From contig MCFE01000301.1 of the NCBI GenBank assembly GCA_002104905.1, forward strand, positions 35,545 to 99,544: a stretch of 64,000 nt of DNA, read 5' to 3'. Shown in pieces: positions 1 through 10,506 of this stretch. The notes under the pieces were generated by a model, which saw only the letters and a program-made list of their open reading frames with translations, was not told the DNA's origin and ran no database searches. The translations under genes were made by a program, and so were the position numbers. Numbering within the stretch: the stretch's first letter is position 1; the number at the start of each line of letters is the position of its first letter. Source of the stretch: Basidiobolus meristosporus CBS 931.73. Its lineage: Eukaryota > Basidiobolomycota > Basidiobolomycetes > Basidiobolales > Basidiobolaceae.

Positions 1-1
1 G

Positions 2-580
2 CCAGCATTCTCCCTAGAGGGAGAGAACGAGAAGCAACTTATTGAGGATGTCAACAAGCTGCTCGATGCCTACATTGACGCGTTGGAGAACGTCAAGTTG
101 CGTAGTGGTCTTGAAATCGCCATGAAGATCTCACAACGTGGTAACCAGTATCTTCAAGAATCTAAGCTTGATAACACCCTCTACAACAACGAGCGTGCTC
201 AGTGCGATACCGTCGTCACCGTCGCCATCAATTTGATTTACTTGCTCTCGGCCGTTTTCTACCCTTACATGCCAACCACCTCCGAGTCCATCTGCAGACA
301 GCTCAATGCACCACTTCCTCGTATTCCTGAGACTTTCCAGATGAACATCCTCGAGGGACACGTCATTGGTAAGCCTGAATACCTCTTCAAGAGAATCGAT
401 GGAAAGATGGAGGAGGTCTATAAGCAGAAGTATGGTGGCGGTGCCAAGGAGGAGCCAGCCAAAAAGAAGAAGAGCAAGAAGAGCAAGAAGCCCGCTGAAC
501 CCAAGCCTCAAGCTGATGGCGAGAAGGCCGAGGAAGCCGCGCCACCAGCTGAGGATGCTAAGACTGGTGAGTCAGCCTAA
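2..580 (+). CDS. MES1: Methionyl-tRNA synthetase, cytosolic, C-terminal part
   Basis: Only the 3' end is in the window; the frame is open from base 2, so the gene starts upstream. It charges tRNA-Met with methionine in the cytosol. The visible 192 residues are the helical anticodon-binding domain, with the family stretches 'ISQRGNQYLQ' and 'AINLIYLLSAVFYPYMPTTS'. They are followed by 'LFKRIDGKMEEVYKQKYGG' and then a Lys/Ala/Glu-rich tail (KKKKSKKSKK, then acidic) of the low-complexity kind that ends many eukaryotic synthetases and aids tRNA or complex binding. No intron is seen in this part. An AAAATAAA stretch near 676-683 is a plausible polyadenylation signal. Family assignment is by recalled similarity of the anticodon-binding helices. 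Confidence 0.88.
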   Translation, partial: PAFSLEGENEKQLIEDVNKLLDAYIDALENVKLRSGLEIAMKISQRGNQYLQESKLDNTLYNNERAQCDTVVTVAINLIYLLSAVFYPYMPTTSESICRQLNAPLPRIPETFQMNILEGHVIGKPEYLFKRIDGKMEEVYKQKYGGGAKEEPAKKKKSKKSKKPAEPKPQADGEKAEEAAPPAEDAKTGESA

Positions 581-2143
<1,563 letters not shown>

Positions 2144-2824
2144 TGGCATTTTCACCTTTTCGAAACATCCAGTCTCCGATCTATATCCGCATTTATTGTA
2201 CGATCCATATCCGCATTTATTGTATTCTCCTTTAATACTTCTCCTCGCCACTTCACATCGAGAAGCTGGGTTACCTTGTTTATATAAAGTGCCATTTAAT
2301 TCAGATGCCATCACATATCCCATAGTCCGGTAGAATATTCTTTGTATCCTTTTCACCCAAAGCAGCTGAGTTTCCAGCCAATGGTGCCTAAATCCGATTG
2401 TTCTTTTCGATGGTTACTATTGTGGGAGTAATTAAAGTTCGCCATTTTTACATCTTTGGAGGCTTAGCACAGATCCATCTTTTAGCTGAATATTTTTGTT
2501 GCATGATTGTATAGATTGAGTTCCCTAATTCGTTCAGCCTACGTCAATCTGTACAGTGAGCGGGTTGATATAGGATTTTCTGTCAGAACATGAGTAGAAA
2601 TAGTGCCATTTCCACTCCGTTTTATTTGAACATTTAAATTATCTAGTAGTATTGCATTACCAAAAATTGCGATTCCCAGGATTACCCGGTCCCCCCTGGT
2701 CACTGTGATGCGGCGATTCCTTTTATCTTTGCCTTTACCGCTCCACTATTTACTCTCCAGCTCTGCCCCTCACTTCCTAACATTCTTACACTTTCTAAAC
2801 CCTCTTTAATATCTCCTGCTATTG
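2144..2824. other. Intergenic, with a 24-nt tandem duplication
   Basis: No gene is seen. The stretch ATATCCGCATTTATTGTA occurs twice at 24-nt spacing (about 2183-2200 and 2207-2224). The right half is the presumed V-ATPase subunit B promoter, with pyrimidine-rich sequence up to the ATG at 2825. Confidence 0.5.
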
Positions 2825-4600
2825 ATGGATCCCAGAATCAACGAAAGAGAGGCCGCTGCTTTACATGCTGCTGCCGTAACCAGAAACTACTCTCTACAGC
2901 CACGTTTGGGTATGTATCTTTCAGTGACTTGTTCCGACTATCTGGGGCTCGCCAGCTTATCTCTTTCTCCATATTAATAGACTACAGAACTGTTGCTGGT
3001 GTCAACGGTCCCTTGGTTATTCTTGACAACGTTAAGGTATTTTCGACATAACACTGGTTGTCTCGCCACGCCTCCTCCTCATGTCTCTTATTTTCTGTAG
3101 TTCCCAAAATTCGCTGAAATCGTTGAACTCACCCTGCCAGACGGCACTAAGCGCTCTGGACAGGTGCTTGAAGTTCAAGGAAAGAGAGCCGTTGTACAAG
3201 TAAGTGTACATGCTTCTTTTTCCTCAGTAAATATCTTTCTAACTCTTCGCTCAGGTCTTCGAAGGCACCGCTGGTGTTGATGCCCGTGCCACTCATGTTG
3301 AATTTACTGGTGATACCCTCAAGATGCCTGTCTCAGAGGACATGTTGGGTCGTATTTTCAACGGTTCCGGTAAAAGTATTGACAAGGGTCCTAAGGTCTT
3401 TGCTGAAGAGTTCTTGGACATCGAAGGTTAGCTTTACCACGTGCCAGCTTTACCTGGTTGCAGTTCTAATTCTCGAATCGTTCAATAGGATCCCCAATCA
3501 ATCCCTTCTCCCGTATCTACCCTGAAGAAATGATCCAGACTGGTATCTCTGCTATCGATACCATGAACTCCATTGCTCGTGGTCAAAAGATCCCCATTTT
3601 CTCCGCTGCTGGTCTGCCTCACAACGAAGTTGCTGCCCAGATTTGTAGACAGGCTGGCTTGGTCAAGAAGCCTACCAAGGATGTCCACGACGGTCACGAA
3701 GACAACTTCGCTATCGTGTTTGCTGCTATGGGTGTCAACATGGAAACTGCTCGTTTCTTCAAACAAGATTTCGAGGAAAACGGCTCCATCGAACGAGTCA
3801 CCTTGTTCCTCAATCTTGCCAATGACCCTACCATTGAGCGTATCATCACGCCTAGATTGGCATTGACTACTGCCGAGTATTACGCTTATCAGCTCGAGAA
3901 GCACGTGCTGGTCATCCTGACCGACATGTCTTCATACGCCGACGCTCTGCGTGAGGTTTCCGCCGCTAGAGAAGAAGTGCCAGGTCGTCGTGGTTACCCA
4001 GGTTATATGTACACAGATTTGTCCACCATTTATGAACGTGCCGGTCGTGTAGAGGGGCGTAATGGCTCCATCACGCAGATCCCCATTCTGACCATGCCAA
4101 ACGATGATATTACGCATCCTATTCCCGATTTGACTGGTTACATTACCGAGGGCCAGATCTACGTCGATCGTCAACTCCACAATCGTCAAATCTACCCACC
4201 CATCAACGTTTTACCCTCTCTTTCTCGTCTGATGAAATCGGCCATTGGCGAGGGCATGACCCGTAAGGATCATGGCGATGTGTCCAACCAGCTGTACGCC
4301 AAGTATGCCATCGGTCGTGATGCCGCCGCGATGAAGGCGGTCGTTGGTGAGGAGGCCCTTAACCAGGAAGATAAGCTCTCCCTGGAGTTCCTAGATAAAT
4401 TCGAGAAGACCTTCATTGCTCAAGGCCACTACGAGTCCAGAACCATTTTCGAATCGCTCGATCACGCCTGGTCGCTCCTTCGTATCTTCCCCAAGGAGTT
4501 GCTTAACCGTATCCCCCAAAAGACCTTGGCCGAGTTTTACCAGCGTGACCGCAAGAACAAGGGCAACAAGGGCACTGTGGATAACGAGGTGGAGGCGTAA
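2825..4600 (+). CDS. VMA2: V-type proton ATPase subunit B
   Basis: Regulatory, non-catalytic nucleotide-binding B subunit of the V1 head of the vacuolar proton pump. Five exons were rebuilt: 2825-2909, 2981-3036, 3101-3199, 3255-3426 and 3489-4600, all GT-AG with matching phases, giving 507 aa, the normal family length. Family landmarks include '[11 protein letters not shown]', 'LTLPDGT', 'GQVLEVQG', 'VFEGTAGVD', 'RIFNGSG', '[15 protein letters not shown]' and the P-loop-equivalent '[10 protein letters not shown]', then '[33 protein letters not shown]'-type core segments (not all quoted). Nothing is broken. It is among the safest assignments in the window. Confidence 0.97.
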
Positions 4601-5134
4601 TTTAGGTTGCGAATCGCTACTGCCACTGTGTTTGCATTGTGTATTTTTCCTGACCAGCAAATGATTTTCCCAACCTTTGCCAATAATATATCCATCTGTC
4701 CTCAATATTCACTCTAATATATATGGTTAATAAACTCATCAAGTATATGTATGCATGTGGACATTGATTGAAGGAGTTGACCTCGAATCATCCATCACAC
4801 CACTCGAGCGCTCCTTAGTTACCCAATATTTATTGCGTCCCAGTTTCTTCCTGGTAAGGAAATCTCATCTCCTCTTGGCCCATGATTGGCCCGCTCTGTT
4901 ATACTATGTATTCGTTATATTGTTCGAAGAGTCCATCGCAACAACCAAGTGTGCCTTTGAAACCAAACCAGGATTTGCCACAAGAATCGTACGATATTTA
5001 TTACCAACCAGCGGACTTTGATATCAACCTACATGTCTTTTTCCTTCTAGCCCTTGAAACACATCCACTCCTTGCAAGATACCAGGCTGCGAGGCTAGAG
5101 CTTGCCGGTTATTCTTTCAACTCCCTCATACAAT
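4601..5134. other. Intergenic, V-ATPase B 3' flank
   Basis: No convincing gene. Open frames here overlap in several frames and resemble no family. The first part is the VMA2 3' region; AT-rich TTAATAAAC near 4727 may serve 3' processing. Confidence 0.45.
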
Positions 5135-6289
5135 ATGTTCCTAAAAGTACCAACATGCAACCAGGTGGTTTGTGTGGGTTTAGTCATTACCTTAGTGTTG
5201 GGTCTACCCTCCTCCTCATTACTAGTTCGACGTGCGGGTAGGTGTGCCAGCTAGCAGCCCTCGGAATATCTTTTTAACCGGCTTACTGTAGACAACACTA
5301 CCTGCGGCCCGAATATCTATTGTTTACCTCGAGCCAACGACACTTGGACGATGTCGGGTGTAGGCGTGATACGGTGGAATTCTGTATACCCCACCTTTTT
5401 GGTGCAGGGATACGTCGACATACGGCTCTACGATGTCACTGACTTGCGAAACCCCGTCCTGGTGCAGTTGAACACGACCAACGGGGACGGTTACAGGTCC
5501 CTCTATCTGGACCCAGATCTGCAGCCGCCCATATTCGCGCCGATGATGAACCGCGCAGCCAACGCTACGGTCATCAAGATATTCCGGCTGCTGATCACCG
5601 TTGCTGGAGACGATATCACTAACAAAGAGTACGGGCCATTGTTTTTCATTCAAGGTATCGTTGTCTTGCCTTCCTTTCAAATGGGATCATTCTAGTGACC
5701 TTCTCCCAGAGCCACCCACCGCGGTCAAAGCAGTCACCGAGGCTTCCCCAGCCCCAAGCACTACCAGCATTACCCCGACCGTGACCCTCTCTTATCCAGT
5801 GATATCAACTCCCGTGCCTGCTCAAAATCCCATCCGCAACGGAAGTCAATCCCAAGGTATTTCGCCTGGTGCGATTGCCGGGATCTCCGTGGGATGTGTT
5901 GCCGTCCTGGTGGCGGCGGGAATATATCCTTTTTGCGCCGTAATTGTCCAGCATCTGTGAAATCTGACCCTTATCCTTAACTGCCCACTGCCTTGTTGTA
6001 TCGCCGTAAACATCACAGGAGGTCTCGGGTCAAAGGCGCCAGTGCAAAAGGTACATCGCGAGATGATTTTCTGGGCGGCACAGCACCGGCGGGAAAACCC
6101 CCTCGACGATTTAACTCGCTTCGTCTTACTGCCAACGATGCTCGCCTGATTGCTGAAACCTATCGAAGAATCCTACGTAAACCGAGCTGGGGAAACCCAG
6201 AGGATGAGGCAATCCAAATGAGGTCAGGTTACTCGCCCGCCTCCTCCCTTCACGAGGAGACACCTTCCAATAAGTCATGTGAACTGTAG
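5135..6289 (+). CDS. Single-pass type I membrane protein, extracellular domain plus basic tail
   Basis: Four exons give an open 326-aa frame: 5135-5237, 5292-5654, 5710-5923 and 5989-6289. Introns 1 and 2 are GT-AG. Intron 3 (5924-5988) is AT-AC with U12-type signals; only that splice restores the membrane helix. Layout: signal peptide (ATG 5135, 'VGLVITLVLGLPSSS'), an extracellular domain with Cys pairs and 'IRWNSVYPTFLVQGYVDIRL', which recalls fungal wall-associated Ser/Thr-rich proteins, then a Pro/Ser/Thr-rich stalk, a transmembrane segment ('AIAGISVGCVAVLVAAGIAL'), a stop-transfer cluster 'YRRKHHRRSRVK' and a cytoplasmic tail of about 90 residues. It could be a wall or surface sensor; no function can be assigned. 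Confidence 0.75.
5924..5988 (+). other. U12-type AT-AC intron
   Basis: The donor ATATCCTTTT (5924-5933) matches the minor-spliceosome consensus exactly. TCCTTAAC (5974-5981) matches the U12 branch site, and the intron ends in AC at 5988, about 8 nt from the branch A. Removing these 65 nt joins 'AAGI' to 'ALLYRRK' in phase and completes a transmembrane helix. I found no GT-AG alternative here that keeps the frame. Confidence 0.8.
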
Positions 6290-6491
6290 AAAAGACCCCA
6301 AGGCTAGTTGAGCGTTGTTAATACCACTCATGCCCGCTCAAGCAGCTTGAACCTAACGCAATATATACCAACGCATCCATAGTCGCCTTTTCTATTCTAT
6401 ATAATGATGCGCATTTTATTTACAATCAAAACTGTCTAGTGTATAATTAATGCAAACCCAAGAATCTATTCTAGAAATCAGTGATTTACTA

Positions 6492-8669
6492 CTAAAACGG
6501 CACGTAGTCTAGCGCTGGTCCAACGGATTCTTGTTTGATTAGATTCTGCTGGCGTTCCAATAGCTCGTTCTCAAGGTCCTGGATACGTCGATTAAGTGCT
6601 AGGAATAGGATTGACCTGGGCAGACTAGTTGCTGTTTGCGATAGATCGATGGCCACTAATGATGCGAACGGTTTAGCCACATGTCGTTCCAGCTTCGTCG
6701 AATATGATGATATCAGATTCATAGTTAAAGTTACTCACCAGAATTCTCGGTCATCCCACTCAGTCTTCTATTATTGAACCAACCGCGGAGTGCATGTAAC
6801 GTTAAATCCATACGGTTAGCGAGCTCGATGATCTGTTGGTGGTTGGGATACGGTGTGAGTTCATAAACTTTTTCCAGCTCCGCCACAACTTCCGGGCCGA
6901 ATAGTAAGAATCCATCTCTTCGGTTCTCCAATTCGGACTTGCGGTCACGACGACGAAGCTCCTTGAACCATCGCTCGATATTCTACGGGAAAGAATGTCA
7001 TTGGATGCATTAATAATAAGCACCTTCGTAGTCACCTCGACAGGACCGCATACCTTGAATGTCTCATTGTACTGGTCTGCGAGGCCTTGTATCATCTCTC
7101 GAGATGGGTATTTCACTTTTTTGTGCATTTCCTCTACAGCCATATGCAGAGGGTCATTGTACTCGCCCACTCTGGACTGCCGTTCACGAAACCAGGCATT
7201 AATCTTAAGATAATCGATCCCAAGCTGCTCAGCCAACTCTCTACGTTGAATAGAAGTGGGGTATCCATGGCACTCTTCGTAGAGCTTGCTCATTGCTTCC
7301 ACAACGTGATCTGGAAACCTGGCCAGCCTGGTAGCTTTCTTGTTTCTAGGCTTGGTACTCTTTTCCGTAAGTTGTCTCTTTTCTGGAACAATCTTCGGAT
7401 GCGGATTCGATGGGTGTTGATAAACATCAATCCCTCTATCTCGATCTTCAGCACGACGCTTATAAAACCAGTGCAATACTGACTAATACAGAGATTAGTC
7501 CAGTGCACTCTCGTATTCACGCACATGTATGTATTCTACCTTTTCACTTCGTTTCAAGTGCTCTGCAAGCTCCTTTAACTGCTCAGGGCTAGGAAACGGC
7601 GTTTGTTCGTAATAGTCGTGCAGCGTTTGTATTGCTTCCGGAGTATATTTGACTAATAAAGGCTTGATCTCGATGCCATTGCTTCTGTCACGATCGCGCC
7701 GCTTGGAAAACCAGCGCTTGATTCTCTGAATTCAGCAGCATAGTTAGAATCTTGAATCGTTCGCCAACTCAATGCAAACACCAACCCGTAAAGTAACGTT
7801 GTTTTCGCTAGCAATTTGCTCCATCACCGGAACTGGTGGGTAGACAGTCTCTGCATAGACTTTTTCACACGACTCCTCGAGTTTCTCCAAGTCGCATGCT
7901 GGAGCACTGCAAACTACTGGAGAAATGATTTCCGCACCTTTCTGACGTAACTGGTTTCGTCTATTCGTAAACCACAAGATGATTTTCTGAACACATTCGA
8001 GTAGGTTTAGACAGGTGTGTCGGTTTGTAAAACAGATGGGTTGAAGAAATCACATCCTACCTTTCTATCCACCCCCAGCTTGTGAGCAAGCCGTGTATAG
8101 TCTTGTGTTGAATGGTATTTACTCTGTTGGAAGATGGGTTCGAGGTAAAAGGCAAGAGAGGATTTTTTGCTGGTATCAATGGGTTCGTGATAGGAGGGAG
8201 TCAAGTAATCGACGCGTTGTTTGGTTTTTGAGTAATACAGTTTCCAAAAATCTCGCACTACTTTCGGGTCTATGTCTATCTCTTTGGCAACCGCCGTCAG
8301 TTGCTCGTCAGTGGGGGAAGCGGTGGCCAAAATGAAGGCTCGAATTTTTTCCACCGCACCAGAACTCAGGTATTTTTCATCGTTCCTAGCGGCCTTCCTT
8401 CGTCGGTTTCTGAACCAGCTTCTTGTGGGCTTAAGGAAAAGTCAGTAAGTGACGGTACTGTAAACGCAGTGTCGGCCGACTGGTGCATATACCTCCTGTT
8501 CTATGGAGCAATCCTCGCAGACCACACTGTATTCATATTGACTGGGGTATGGGTTGCAACTGTAGTACTCTTCTAGACGTTCCCGTAAATCTCGGTCCAA
8601 GTGACGCGTGATGGAGTTTTTGGCAGTTTTTTTTTGTGCTTCGGGGCTGACTTCTGCTTCAGAAGGCAT
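6492..8669 (-). CDS. Poly-homeodomain protein (eight tandem homeodomain-like repeats)
   Basis: Seven exons: 8669-8493, 8429-8061, 7986-7786, 7725-7540, 7482-7054, 6982-6739 and 6598-6492; all GT-AG, phases match, 570 aa. Nearly the whole protein is a string of about 60-residue homeodomain-like units with the spacing 'LA-x12-WF-x-[NK]RR'. Third-helix signatures in order: SWFRNRRRK (HD1, about residues 18-75), a degenerate DFWKLYYSK (HD2, 85-131), LWFTNRRNQ (HD3), RWFSKRRDR (HD4), HWFYKRRAE (HD5), AWFRERQSR (HD6), RWFKELRRR (HD7) and GWFNNRRLS (HD8). The C-terminus is a short predicted coiled coil ('IQDLENELLERQQNLIKQE'). This is presumably a nuclear DNA-binding protein. Five units are cut by a phase-0 intron exactly four residues before the Trp. 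Individual targets and function are unknown. Confidence 0.85.
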
Positions 8670-9331
8670 TCTATAATTTGGTTAAAAGAGATATACTCGA
8701 TCCATTTAATCTATTCCGATTCCTGGAGCACACGTTCCTTTTTTTTCTTTTTTCTACCGATTTTTCTGAACATATTTGATGACTGTGATTTGGAACGGGG
8801 CGGTCCTAAGCCTCAGGTGTGAATGTGTGCCATGGCAATTCTGTGGAATCGAACATAATGCCATCTTACAGGTTCACTTGAGATAAGCTGATGTAGTGGG
8901 TGGTTACATGTGTGGAAGATTTAAGTGATTGTTTAGCTGATGCGTTTGATTTCCTTTGTACTTCATATTACAACTGCTATGCGTTCCAACATTCTGTGGT
9001 GGCACGTGGTGATATAATCCAGTACTATTCTAATTATATGCTAGACCGAGCTGGGGAATCATGTCCCCCCTGCTCTCTCCTTTCATTCTCCCCCTTGTTT
9101 GATCCCGGCAAAGCAATCAATATGCCAATTCTACAGCTTCATTGCTGCGCTTTCTGGTTCCTTTCTATTGCTGGGTTATCCTCCTTCCACGTTCCTAAAA
9201 CATCCACCTCGTCACCGCATTTTTTGCTTTTGGTTTCCCGCTAAGCATTCTACCCTCGACTTGTTCAGACTCCACGAAAGCAACGCTTCAGTAATATTCA
9301 CTGCTTGGTCAGCTGTTCGACATTTATTATC
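8670..9331. other. Intergenic, divergent promoter region
   Basis: Lies between two divergent genes (homeodomain gene - and Rap1-like +). A T-rich run near 8738-8766 is visible. No gene or RNA is recognised. Confidence 0.5.
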
Positions 9332-10088
9332 ATGCGTGAATATAAATTGGTGGTTCTTGGCTCTGGTGGTGTTGGTAAATCCGCATTGGTAAGCGTCGGG
9401 ACCAACTTTTCCTCCGTTGAATACCATGCGGGCCCTGCTGAAGATGGTTTACTTACGGCTTATCGTTTGTCAAACACTTATCTAGACCGTCCAATTTGTA
9501 CAATCAATATTCGTTGAGAAATACGACCCGACTATCGAGGATTCTTACCGAAAGCAGGTAGAAGTGGACGGACAGCAATGCATGTTGGAGATTTTGGATA
9601 CTGCTGGTACAGAGCAGTTTACCGCCATGCGAGATCTTTACATGAAGAACGGGCAAGGCTTTGTGCTGGTTTATTCCATCACCTCTATGGCCACTTTCAA
9701 TGACTTGGCCGAGCTACGGGAGCAAATTGTTCGAGTAAAAGACACTGAGCAGGTAAGCCGAATGAGCTACTCTTATCCCAACCACCGTAGCTACCATATT
9801 TGGAAGCCACTCGCCACCTATAGTATATCCAATTAATGTAGCTTTTGTGGTTGGATCTAGGTTCCTACAGTGCTGGTTGGAAATAAATCCGACCTGGAGG
9901 ATGATAGATGTGTTTCTCGCGAGGTTGGCGCCGAGTTGACACAACACTGGCCAGGGGCCACTTTCTTCGAGACATCCGCCCGTAAAAGAATCAATGTTGA
10001 TGAGGCGATTTTTGACCTGGTGCGACAAATTAACCGCCAAAATCCTGGGCGCTCGGATAAGCGTAAAAAGAAGTGCATTATTCTTTAG
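9332..10088 (+). CDS. RSR1: Rap1/Rsr1-type small GTPase
   Basis: Three exons: 9332-9388, 9486-9752 and 9861-10088; GT-AG; 183 aa. A Ras-superfamily molecular switch, in yeast the bud-site/polarity GTPase Rsr1 and in animals Rap1. Visible motifs are the P-loop '[10 protein letters not shown]', switch I '[14 protein letters not shown]' (the Rap/Ras effector loop), switch II '[14 protein letters not shown]', 'VGNKSD', 'ETSA', and a polybasic tail ending in the CAAX box CIIL, whose final Leu predicts geranylgeranylation. '[15 protein letters not shown]' favours Rap1/Rsr1 over Ras. The gene is intact. Confidence 0.94.
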
Positions 10089-10506
10089 AGCTCCCCTGGT
10101 CCTTGCATCCCCACTTTACCTACCCTCACACCCAGTCATTGGCTTTAGTTTCCATCCAACTCTTGCCTCATTCCATTCAGTTATATATGCAAAAGAGATC
10201 GCACACGTGTCATCAGCCTGTGTGTGAGCCATTAGCCCATTTTGTTTCAGTAGTATCAATCTACACTCCACCTCCTATTACTAGCATTTAATGTTTCTTT
10301 ATATCCGTGTTTCCGGTCTTTAAGATGGGAGGTCGCACAACCATTAATATATGGGTGAACCATTCTAATAATTCCTTATTTTGCTGTATCATGAGGTTAT
10401 TTACAATATAACAGTGAGGCCACAAAGCAGCTTACAATATTCCGCGATGATTATCTAGGATGTATGTTATGAGTCCAAGTAGCGTACCTGACAAGATGGA
10501 CTCCTG
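10089..10506. other. Intergenic between convergent genes
   Basis: Separates the 3' ends of the Rap1-like (+) and BRCA1/BARD1-like (-) genes. No gene, RNA or repeat is recognised. Confidence 0.45.

Noticed and set aside
4755-5021. 88-codon ORF downstream of VMA2
   Set aside because: No family similarity, overlaps other noise frames and lies in the 3' flank of VMA2 without splice or promoter support.
5234-5291. Start of the membrane protein at ATG 5155 with a GT-AC intron
   Set aside because: That frame does not splice in phase with exon 2; the ATG at 5135 gives a better signal peptide and a normal GT-AG intron.
8093-8576. Plus-strand ORFs antisense to the homeodomain gene
   Set aside because: They are shadows of exons 1-2 on the opposite strand with no recognisable domain.
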